This document shows positions 38,079 to 46,844 of a DNA stretch of 46,844 bases, piece after piece. A program made the position numbers and the translations under genes. The stretch lies in the NCBI RefSeq assembly GCF_013697775.1, contig NZ_JACCWG010000084.1:1-46844 (forward strand). The letters run 5' to 3'. The notes under the pieces were generated by a model. It worked only from the letters and a program-made list of their open reading frames with translations, did no database searches and had not been told where the DNA came from. Source of the DNA: Ramlibacter sp. (lineage in GTDB: Bacteria > Pseudomonadota > Gammaproteobacteria > Burkholderiales > Burkholderiaceae_C). The number at the start of each line of letters is the position of its first letter. Position 1 is the first letter of the stretch.

Positions 38079-38876
38079 ATGATTCCGCAACGACTTCGAC
38101 CGGTTCACTTTCTTCGCCTGGGCACCTTGGCGTTGGCGTGCGCCCTGCCGCTCGGCGCATTCGCCGAACTTTCAAACACGCCGCTGCTCGGCCTGGGCCT
38201 GCGCTCCGCGCCGGGATATGACGGCTCCGAGACGCAGCGCGTCGAAATCGTGCCCGTGATCCGCTACCTCGGCGCACCCTTGTTCGTGCGCTCGACGCAA
38301 GGCGTCCTCGAAGGAGGTGTCCGCACGGAGCTGATGCCCGGCCTCAATGTCGGCGCGCAGATCGCCTACGAGCCGGGCCGGCTGTCGAGCCATTCCGACT
38401 TCCTGCGGGCGCGCAATGCGGCGGACATCGACCGCGGAGCGTCCGTCGGCGTCCACCTGGAGTGGGACACGAAGCTGGGCCCGGTGCCCTTGTCATTTCT
38501 CACGCGCGCCCGCAGGAACATCGACGCGGACCTCGGAACGCAGGTGGACTTCCGCCTGAGCGCCGGCGCGTTCCAGAGCGGGCGTTTCTCCGCGGGCGTG
38601 TTCGGCCAGGCCGTATGGGCCGACACGAAGTCGACGCAGGCGTACTACGGAGTGGACGCGCAGCAAGCCGCCGCCACGCACTTGCCGGCCTACCAGGCAG
38701 GCAGCGGCCTCCTGAACACAAGTTTCGGGGTGCTCTGGTCTGTCGACCTCGCCCCGAAGTGGGTCGTGGTGGGCAGCGTCGAGCGGCGGCAGCTGCGGGG
38801 GGATGCTGCGCGCAGTCCGTTCGCGCAGCGCAGTTCGAACAACTACGTCAGCGCCGGCCTTGCCTACCGGTTGTGA
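38079..38876 (+). CDS. MipA/OmpV family outer membrane protein
   Basis: A 265-residue outer-membrane beta-barrel of the MipA/OmpV family. The signal peptide is FLRLGTLALACALPLGAFAE; the body shows GLGLRSAPGYDGSETQRVEI, VGVHLEWDTKLGPVPLSF, TQAYYGVDAQQAAATHLPAY and the terminal strand NYVSAGLAYRL. AAAAGG before the ATG at 38079 supports this start over an ATG 60 bases upstream. The family was linked to murein enzyme scaffolding (MipA) and to antibiotic or osmotic response (OmpV). Its last 13 bases overlap the convergent DUF455 gene. Confidence 0.93.
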   Translation: MIPQRLRPVHFLRLGTLALACALPLGAFAELSNTPLLGLGLRSAPGYDGSETQRVEIVPVIRYLGAPLFVRSTQGVLEGGVRTELMPGLNVGAQIAYEPGRLSSHSDFLRARNAADIDRGASVGVHLEWDTKLGPVPLSFLTRARRNIDADLGTQVDFRLSAGAFQSGRFSAGVFGQAVWADTKSTQAYYGVDAQQAAATHLPAYQAGSGLLNTSFGVLWSVDLAPKWVVVGSVERRQLRGDAARSPFAQRSSNNYVSAGLAYRL

Positions 38877-39673
38877 TCCGCCTCGCGGGCCAACGCCGCC
38901 ATCTCTTCGTCCGTGAAGCCCGCCCGGCTGCGCGCCTCGGTATTGAACGGCGGGTGCAGCCGCGGCCCCGCGTACAGCTGCATCAGCACGGCGTAGTGCG
39001 CCACCGGCTCCAGGCCCTCCCGCTCGCACAGGAACCGGTACCAGCGATTCCCGATCGCGACGTGTCCGACCTCGTCGCGCAGGATCACGTCCAGGATGTC
39101 CACGGCGCGCAGCGCGGCCGGGGTGTTCACCTGCCGAAGCTTGTGCTGGATCTGCGGCGTCGCATCGAGTCCGCGGGCTTCCAGCGTGCGCGGGACCAGC
39201 CCCATGCGCGCGGTCACATCGCCCTTCGTCTTCTCGCACATCGACCAGAGGTTGTCGTGGCCGGGGAAGTCGCCGTACGCGTAGCCTAGCGAGTCCAGGT
39301 GCTCGCGCAGCAGCGTGAAGTGGAATGCCTCTTCGGCCGCGACGCGGATCCAGTCGAGGTAATACGCGCGCGGCATGCCGCCGAAACGCCAGGCCGCATC
39401 GAGCGCCAGATTGATCGCGTTGAACTCGATGTGCGCGATGGCGTGCAGCAGGGCGGCCAGGCCCTCGGGCTTGAACGGTGAACGGCGCGGGACCTTGGCC
39501 GGGTGAATGAGCTGCGGCGTGGCCGGGCGGCCGGGCAGGGGAGCGCCGGCTTCGGGCGCCTGCGGCGCGATGGCGAGCGTAGCCGCCTGTTCAGCCAGCG
39601 CGCGCGCCAGCACCACCTTGGCGGCCGGGTCGGTTTCGCAAAGCACCTGTAGAGCCCGCGTGCGCAAGTCCAT
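38864..39673 (-). CDS. DUF455 family ferritin-like protein
   Basis: A 269-residue protein of the DUF455 ferritin-like family. Carboxylate/His motifs that could bind a di-iron centre are HAIAHIEFNAINLALD, RVAAEEAFHFTLLREHL and LDVILRDEVGHVAIGNRW. The N-terminal 60 residues are Pro/Ala-rich. It is divergent from the gamma carbonic anhydrase gene (40-base spacer) and overlaps the MipA/OmpV 3' end. Family members are of unknown function; tRNA-hydroxylase-like chemistry has been proposed for related folds but is not shown. Confidence 0.88.
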   Translation of the reverse strand: MDLRTRALQVLCETDPAAKVVLARALAEQAATLAIAPQAPEAGAPLPGRPATPQLIHPAKVPRRSPFKPEGLAALLHAIAHIEFNAINLALDAAWRFGGMPRAYYLDWIRVAAEEAFHFTLLREHLDSLGYAYGDFPGHDNLWSMCEKTKGDVTARMGLVPRTLEARGLDATPQIQHKLRQVNTPAALRAVDILDVILRDEVGHVAIGNRWYRFLCEREGLEPVAHYAVLMQLYAGPRLHPPFNTEARSRAGFTDEEMAALAREADHNR

Positions 39674-39713
39674 CCCTACAATTCTATTTCCCCAGCTTCC
39701 ACGGCCGACTTAC

Positions 39714-40238
39714 ATGGCAATTTACGAAATCGACGGCAAATCGCCGCAGCTCGGCGCGGGCGCCTGGGTGGCGGACTCGGCACAGGTGATGGGCGAGGTG
39801 GAACTTGGCGAGAACGCCAGCGTGTGGTTCGGCGCCGTGGTGCGCGGCGACTGCGACACCATCCGCATCGGCCGCAACAGCAACATCCAGGATCTGTCGA
39901 TGCTGCACGCGGACATCGGCGTGCCGCTGACCATCGGCGACAACGTCACGGTGGGACACCAGGTCACGCTGCACGGCTGCACCATCGGCGACAACACGCT
40001 GGTCGGCATCCAGGCAGTGGTCTTGAACAATGCGCGCATCGGCCGCAATTGCATCGTGGCGGCCGGCGCCGTGGTGACCGAGGGCAAGGAATTTCCGGAC
40101 AACTCGATGATCATGGGCATTCCGGCCAAGGTGGTGCGCACGCTGGACGCCGAGTCCGCGCGCAAGCTCGCCGAGAGCGCGCAGCACTATGTGGACAACG
40201 CGCGGCTGTTCGCCGCGACTTTCAAGAAGATCGGTTAG
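39714..40238 (+). CDS. Gamma-class carbonic anhydrase family protein
   Basis: A 174-residue left-handed beta-helix protein with hexapeptide repeats (IGDNVTVGH, IGDNTLVGI, IGRNCIVAA). The three metal-binding histidines are in SMLHADIG and VGHQVTLHGC. This is the YrdA/CaiE-like group, which binds zinc and may or may not have carbonic anhydrase activity. The ATG at 39714 gives the canonical start MAIYEIDGKSPQLG. The next gene, hslO, starts 8 bases after its stop. Confidence 0.92.
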   Translation: MAIYEIDGKSPQLGAGAWVADSAQVMGEVELGENASVWFGAVVRGDCDTIRIGRNSNIQDLSMLHADIGVPLTIGDNVTVGHQVTLHGCTIGDNTLVGIQAVVLNNARIGRNCIVAAGAVVTEGKEFPDNSMIMGIPAKVVRTLDAESARKLAESAQHYVDNARLFAATFKKIG

Positions 40239-40246
40239 CAGTTTCC

Positions 40247-41215
40247 GTGTCCGAACTCCATAAATTCCTGTTCGACGGCATCCCCGTGCGCGGCATGATC
40301 GTGCGCCTGGACGACGCCTGGACCGACATCCTGGCGCGCCGCCAGGCCAACGAAAGCACCGGCGCATGGCCGCAGCCGGTGGCGCGGCTGCTGGGCGAAA
40401 TGGCGGCCGCCGGTGCGCTGATGCAGTCCAACATCAAGTTCAACGGCGCGCTGATCATGCAGATCTTTGGCGAAGGGCCGGTCAAGGTCGCTGTGGCCGA
40501 AGTGCAGCCCGACCTCGCGCTGCGCGTCACCGCCAAGGTGGTGGGCGAGGTGGACGCCAACGCCCGGCTGACCGACATGGTGAACACCGGCGGCGGCGGG
40601 CGCTGCGCCATCACGCTGGACCCCAAGGACCGGCGGCCCGGCCAGCAGGCCTACCAGGGCGTGGTGCCGCTGCGCGGCCCCGAGGGCGAGCGCGTGGACG
40701 AGCTCAGCGCGGTGCTGGAGCACTACATGCGCCAGTCCGAGCAGCTCGACACGCGCCTGGTGCTGGCGGCCGACGAAAAGGTCGCCGCCGGCCTGCTGAT
40801 CCAGCGGCTGCCGCTGGATGGCGAGGCCAATCGCGCGGGGCTGAAGGAAGGCTACGACGAAGAGGCCCTGATGGAGGACTTCAACCGCATCGCCATCCTG
40901 GCCGCCAGCCTCAAGCGCGACGAACTGCTGGAGCTCGATGTCGACACCATCCTGCGGCGGCTGTTCTGGGAAGAAAAGCTGCTGCGTTTCGAGCCGCAGA
41001 CGCCGCGCTTCGCCTGCACCTGCAGCCGCGAGCGCGTGGCCGGCATGATCCGCGGGCTCGGCCAACCGGAAGCCGACGACATCCTGGCGGAGCGCGGCGA
41101 GATCGATGTGGCGTGCGACTTCTGCGGACTGCACTACCGCTTCGACGCGGTGGACGCCGCGCGGATCTTCAAAGCGCCTGGCGACCAGCCGCCGGTCAGC
41201 TCGGCCGTGCAGTAG
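40247..41215 (+). CDS. hslO: Redox-regulated chaperone Hsp33 (GTG start)
   Basis: A 322-residue Hsp33, a holdase activated by oxidation. The N-terminal domain starts SELHKFLFDGIPVRGMIVRL and carries MQSNIKFNGALIMQIFGEGP. The C-terminal redox switch has four zinc-binding cysteines: Cys257 and Cys259 (CTC) and Cys290 and Cys293 (CDFC). No ATG is available close by; GTG at 40247 is the natural start, with V read as M. A short Pro-rich tail follows the zinc site. It is 8 bases after the gamma carbonic anhydrase gene. Confidence 0.95.
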   Translation: MSELHKFLFDGIPVRGMIVRLDDAWTDILARRQANESTGAWPQPVARLLGEMAAAGALMQSNIKFNGALIMQIFGEGPVKVAVAEVQPDLALRVTAKVVGEVDANARLTDMVNTGGGGRCAITLDPKDRRPGQQAYQGVVPLRGPEGERVDELSAVLEHYMRQSEQLDTRLVLAADEKVAAGLLIQRLPLDGEANRAGLKEGYDEEALMEDFNRIAILAASLKRDELLELDVDTILRRLFWEEKLLRFEPQTPRFACTCSRERVAGMIRGLGQPEADDILAERGEIDVACDFCGLHYRFDAVDAARIFKAPGDQPPVSSAVQ

Positions 41216-41356
41216 CACGCTAATCTGCTCGACGGAAGGTTTGTCCGACATCGCGGCGGGCTCGATTCCGTCAAACCCGCGCTTGCCTGGCGCGTTGTTC
41301 ACACAGACGGTGCTGCACGGTGCGGCCCCGCTTCCTCCCCGAAAGACTGTCTCCCC

Positions 41357-41593
41357 ATGAAAAAGCTCGTTGTGACGCTCGTTGTCGCCCTGGCCGCCGC
41401 CGGCGTGTTCGCCCAGGCCACGCCTGCAACCCCCGCCACGCCCGCAACGCCGGCCACCACCGGCGCAGCCTCGACCCCCGCCATGCCGTCCAGCGGCGCG
41501 ATGCCGGCCAAGAAGAGCACCCACAAGAAGAAGGCCAAGAGCCACCACCACAAGAAGGTCGTCAAGAAGAAGACTGCGGCGACGGCCAGCTGA
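41357..41593 (+). CDS. Small secreted protein with ATP repeats and a Lys/His-rich tail
   Basis: A 78-residue protein with a clean signal peptide (MKKLVVTLVVALAAAGVFAQ). After it comes a repeat of Ala-Thr-Pro triplets (ATPATPATPATPATTGAAST), then a strongly basic C-terminus (KKSTHKKKAKSHHHKKVVKK). It resembles small acid-shock or His/Lys-rich periplasmic proteins, but there is no firm family match. It stands alone, 141 bases after hslO. A strong hairpin with a T-rich tail (41688-41722) 95 bases beyond its stop may end its transcript. Confidence 0.75.
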   Translation: MKKLVVTLVVALAAAGVFAQATPATPATPATPATTGAASTPAMPSSGAMPAKKSTHKKKAKSHHHKKVVKKKTAATAS

Positions 41594-41598
41594 AGTCA

Positions 41599-41618
41599 CG
41601 GCCGCGTTAGCGCGGCCG
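41599..41618. other. Perfect hairpin at the convergent gene ends
   Basis: CGGCCGCG (41599-41606) and CGCGGCCG (41611-41618) form an 8-base stem around TTAG, which contains the TAA stop of the minus-strand ATPase gene. It has no T-tract on either side, so alone it is not a classical terminator. Confidence 0.55.
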
Positions 41619-42239
41619 CAGCATCCGGCTGAAGAGCTTGTGCTCGCACTCCGGGTCGCTGCACTTCTCGCAGCTCCAGACCCAGGCGGCGTCTCCTCGC
41701 GGAGACGCCGTTTTCGTTTTCGCGGGCGCATCCAGTGCGGCCAGCGCGCTGTCCAGCCGTTGCGTGCCGTCGCCGTAGATCACGGGGTACGGCACGGCGG
41801 CGCGGGCCAGTTCCGCGCGCAGGCATCCATCCACGTCTTCACGCACCTGCGGTCCCTGGCGGTGCAGGCCGTCTGCCACCCAGGGCAGGTCGAGTCCCAT
41901 CACCAGCGTGGCGTCGTAGCGCCGCTGGCTCTCGAGAGCGAAGCGGTAAAGCGGGTCGTCTTCGTAGAGCATCGCCGCGTAGATGGCGACCATGAGGGCC
42001 GTGGTGTCGGCGATCACGACCTGCGCGCGCGCCGAGGCCGCATCGGCTCGCCGCTCCTGTTCGCGCGCGATCGCCAGCTGCTCTTGCGGCCGCGGCTCGC
42101 GCCCGTGCTGCACGCACCATTCGCGCAGCACTTCGGGCACGGCGGCAGCGGTTCTGCCGGCGGCATTGAAATGCCCGGCCAGCGCCTCGGCCAAGGCGGT
42201 CTTGCCCGTGCTCTCGGCGCCGAGCAGGGCGATCCTCAT
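41607..42239 (-). CDS. NadR-like AAA family ATPase/kinase
   Basis: A 210-residue P-loop protein. Walker A is GAESTGKTALAEAL at the very N-terminus; further features are EVLREWCVQHG, VIADTTALMVAIYAAMLY and DLPWVADGLHRQGPQVREDV, as in the kinase domain of NadR (nicotinamide riboside kinase). A C-terminal extension of about 45 residues ends with a cysteine cluster, CEKCSDPECEHKLF, perhaps a zinc site. It is the last gene of the pyrG-kdsA-eno-ftsB run, 9 bases after ftsB. The substrate is not certain. Confidence 0.8.
   Translation of the reverse strand: MRIALLGAESTGKTALAEALAGHFNAAGRTAAAVPEVLREWCVQHGREPRPQEQLAIAREQERRADAASARAQVVIADTTALMVAIYAAMLYEDDPLYRFALESQRRYDATLVMGLDLPWVADGLHRQGPQVREDVDGCLRAELARAAVPYPVIYGDGTQRLDSALAALDAPAKTKTASPRGDAAWVWSCEKCSDPECEHKLFSRMLRPR
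41688..41722 (+). terminator. Intrinsic terminator on the plus strand, inside the opposing ATPase gene
   Basis: GGCGTCTCC (41688-41696) pairs perfectly with GGAGACGCC (41701-41709) around a TCGC loop, followed by GTTTTCGTTTTCG. On the minus strand no T-run follows, so the direction is plus. It would stop transcripts of the small secreted protein gene. It lies within codons of the linker region (AKTKTASPRGDAAW) of the NadR-like gene. Confidence 0.6.
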
Positions 42240-42248
42240 GTGCCGGCC

Positions 42249-42524
42249 CTACTTGGAAATCTGCACGTAGATCTCGTTGGGCTTGACCATGCCCAGCTCG
42301 GACCGTGCCTTTTCTTCCACCATCTCCAGGCCCTCCTGCAGGTCGCGCACCTCGGCGCCGAGCCGCTCGTTGGTCTGCTGGGCCTGGGTGTTCTGGATTT
42401 TCTGCTGCGCGAGCTTCTGTTCCATCTTCGTCACCTCGCGCACGCTGCCGCGGCCGAACCACAGCTGGGCATGCAGCACCAGCAGCAGCGCGACCAGCAG
42501 GGCGGCGACGAGGCGGTTGGACAT
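42249..42524 (-). CDS. ftsB: Cell division protein FtsB
   Basis: A 91-residue bitopic protein: a short cytoplasmic start, one membrane helix (LVAALLVALLLVLHAQLWFG) and a periplasmic coiled coil (VTKMEQKLAQQKIQNTQAQQ) ending with EEKARSELGMVKPNEIYVQI. That is the FtsB/DivIC pattern, which with FtsL and FtsQ activates septal wall synthesis. Its position directly after eno (17-base gap) matches the conserved betaproteobacterial order. Confidence 0.93.
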   Translation of the reverse strand: MSNRLVAALLVALLLVLHAQLWFGRGSVREVTKMEQKLAQQKIQNTQAQQTNERLGAEVRDLQEGLEMVEEKARSELGMVKPNEIYVQISK

Positions 42525-42541
42525 CGCTCAGCGCGAAAAAC

Positions 42542-43905
<1,364 letters not shown>

Positions 43906-43908
43906 GGG

Positions 43909-44766
43909 CTATGCGGCGAAATGGCTTTCCAAAAACCCGTTCTTCTTGGTCACGCGGTCCAGCTCCAGCAGCGTTTCCAGCAGCGGCCTCATGTGCTTGA
44001 GCGGCACGGCGTTCGGCCCGTCCGACAGCGCGTTGGCGGGGTCGGGATGCGTCTCCATGAACAGGCCGGCCACGCCCACCGCCACCGCGGCGCGCGACAG
44101 CACCGGCACGAACTCGCGCTGGCCGCCCGAGCTGGTGCCCTGGCCGCCGGGCAGCTGCACCGAGTGGGTGGCGTCGAACACGACCGGCGCACCGGTCTCG
44201 CGCATGATCGCCAGCGAGCGCATGTCCGACACCAGGTTGTTGTAGCCGAAGCTGGCGCCGCGTTCGCAGGCCATGAAGCTGTCTTCGGGCAGGCCTTTTT
44301 CACGCGCGGCGGCCCGAGCCTTGTCGATCACGTTCTTCATGTCGTGCGGCGCGAGGAACTGGCCCTTCTTGATGTTGACCGGCTTGCCGGACTGCGCCAC
44401 CGCGCGGATGAAGTCGGTCTGGCGGCACAGGAAGGCGGGCGTCTGCAGCACGTCGACCACCGCGGCGACCTCGGCAATCTCGTCTTCGGCATGCACGTCG
44501 GTGAGCAGGGGCACGCCCAGCTGCTGCTTGACCTTGGCCAGGATCGCCAGCCCGCGCGCCCTGCCGGGGCCGCGAAAGCTGGTGCCCGAGGAGCGGTTGG
44601 CCTTGTCGTAGCTGCTCTTGAAGATGAACGGGATGCCCAGGGCGCTGGTGATCTCCTTCAGCGTCCCGGCGACGTCGAGCTGCAGCTGTTCGGATTCGAC
44701 GACGCAGGGTCCGGCGATCAGAAAAAAGGGCCGGTCAAGGCCCACGTCGAAGCCGCACAGTTTCAT
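43909..44766 (-). CDS. kdsA: 3-deoxy-8-phosphooctulonate synthase (KDO-8-P synthase)
   Basis: A 285-residue enzyme joining arabinose-5-phosphate and PEP for LPS core synthesis. Landmarks are [105 protein letters not shown] and [20 protein letters not shown]. It starts 2 bases after the pyrG stop, so it is translationally linked. The cysteine in IAGPC and the absence of extra metal motifs do not decide the metal class here. Confidence 0.97.
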   Translation of the reverse strand: MKLCGFDVGLDRPFFLIAGPCVVESEQLQLDVAGTLKEITSALGIPFIFKSSYDKANRSSGTSFRGPGRARGLAILAKVKQQLGVPLLTDVHAEDEIAEVAAVVDVLQTPAFLCRQTDFIRAVAQSGKPVNIKKGQFLAPHDMKNVIDKARAAAREKGLPEDSFMACERGASFGYNNLVSDMRSLAIMRETGAPVVFDATHSVQLPGGQGTSSGGQREFVPVLSRAAVAVGVAGLFMETHPDPANALSDGPNAVPLKHMRPLLETLLELDRVTKKNGFLESHFAA

Positions 44767-44768
44767 GG

Positions 44769-46778
<2,010 letters not shown>

Positions 46779-46782
46779 ATAA

Positions 46783-46827
46783 AAATTGGGGTCAGAGTCC
46801 AATTTCGCTGCGTCGCATAGCGACGCA
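46783..46827. repeat. Two further short palindromes at the window end
   Basis: AAATTGG (46783-46789) pairs with CCAATTT (46799-46805) around GGTCAGAGT. Then TGCGTCGC (46809-46816) pairs with GCGACGCA (46820-46827). The first resembles a GGGGTCAGAGTC-type repeat often found near IS200-like transposases; no such gene is in the window, though one could lie just beyond it. Confidence 0.55.
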
Positions 46828-46844
46828 TCTGCGGCCTGTAGAAC

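Noticed and set aside
39507-39713. Longer start for the gamma carbonic anhydrase
   Set aside because: The extension overlaps the divergent DUF455 gene and is not family-like.

Overview
The window is a high-GC chromosomal segment from a betaproteobacterium, most likely Burkholderiales/Comamonadaceae. This rests on gene content, on the gene orders rpsP-rimM-trmD-rplS and pyrG-kdsA-eno-ftsB, and on protein character. It holds no rRNA, tRNA, CRISPR array or insertion sequence that I can see. Genes are tightly packed, with many 4-base ATGA stop/start overlaps.

Layout. 1-9031 is a catabolic and amino-acid block: a truncated LysR regulator divergent from a 2,2-dialkylglycine decarboxylase; a paaN-type aldehyde dehydrogenase with a giant indolepyruvate ferredoxin oxidoreductase; a divergent Lrp/AsnC regulator; and a catalytic-domain-only methionine synthase. 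9032-9668 is gene-free and built from nested inverted repeats. 9669-10663 is a His-rich cupin overlapping a single-domain response regulator. 10778-14107 is an ergothioneine operon (egtB, egtD) with DUF427 and 2-oxoglutarate dioxygenase genes behind it. 14115-16233 is a metallo-beta-lactamase-fold lipoprotein and an NTF2-like protein, divergent from a TetR gene across a perfect palindrome. 16241-17850 holds an SDR, an RluA-type pseudouridine synthase and a broken DUF486 gene. 17878-19581 is a phosphate uptake operon (DUF47 + Pit) behind a PHO-box-like site. 19583-21089 is a GNAT/TM2/GNAT trio.

21102-23457 is the rpsP-rimM-trmD-rplS ribosome operon, with two near-identical promoters and an intrinsic terminator. 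23463-30619 is mostly housekeeping: Nudix CoA pyrophosphatase, CobD/CbiB-like protein, trxC, rsgA, phhB, M48 protease, orn and a DEAD-box helicase. 30635-30929 looks like a decayed gene. 31037-36454 holds two large hybrid histidine kinases; one is split by a frameshift. 36547-38876 holds two divergent outer-membrane proteins (DUF3943 and MipA/OmpV). 38864-41593 holds a DUF455 ferritin-like protein, a gamma carbonic anhydrase, hslO and a small Lys/His-rich secreted protein. 41607-46442 is the pyrG-kdsA-eno-ftsB operon with a trailing NadR-like ATPase gene. 46443-46844 is gene-free and carries another copy of the repeat family seen at 9 kb.

Most notable: a diverged, structured dispersed repeat family whose hairpin changes sequence but keeps pairing; a GTTCGCCCTGAGCCTG-type repeat inserted in frame inside trmD and again as a hairpin between kdsA and eno; two clear gene breakages (DUF486 internal deletion, kinase frameshift); and the ergothioneine genes with a dioxygenase attached. 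I do not see a clearly new multi-gene defence or mobile system.
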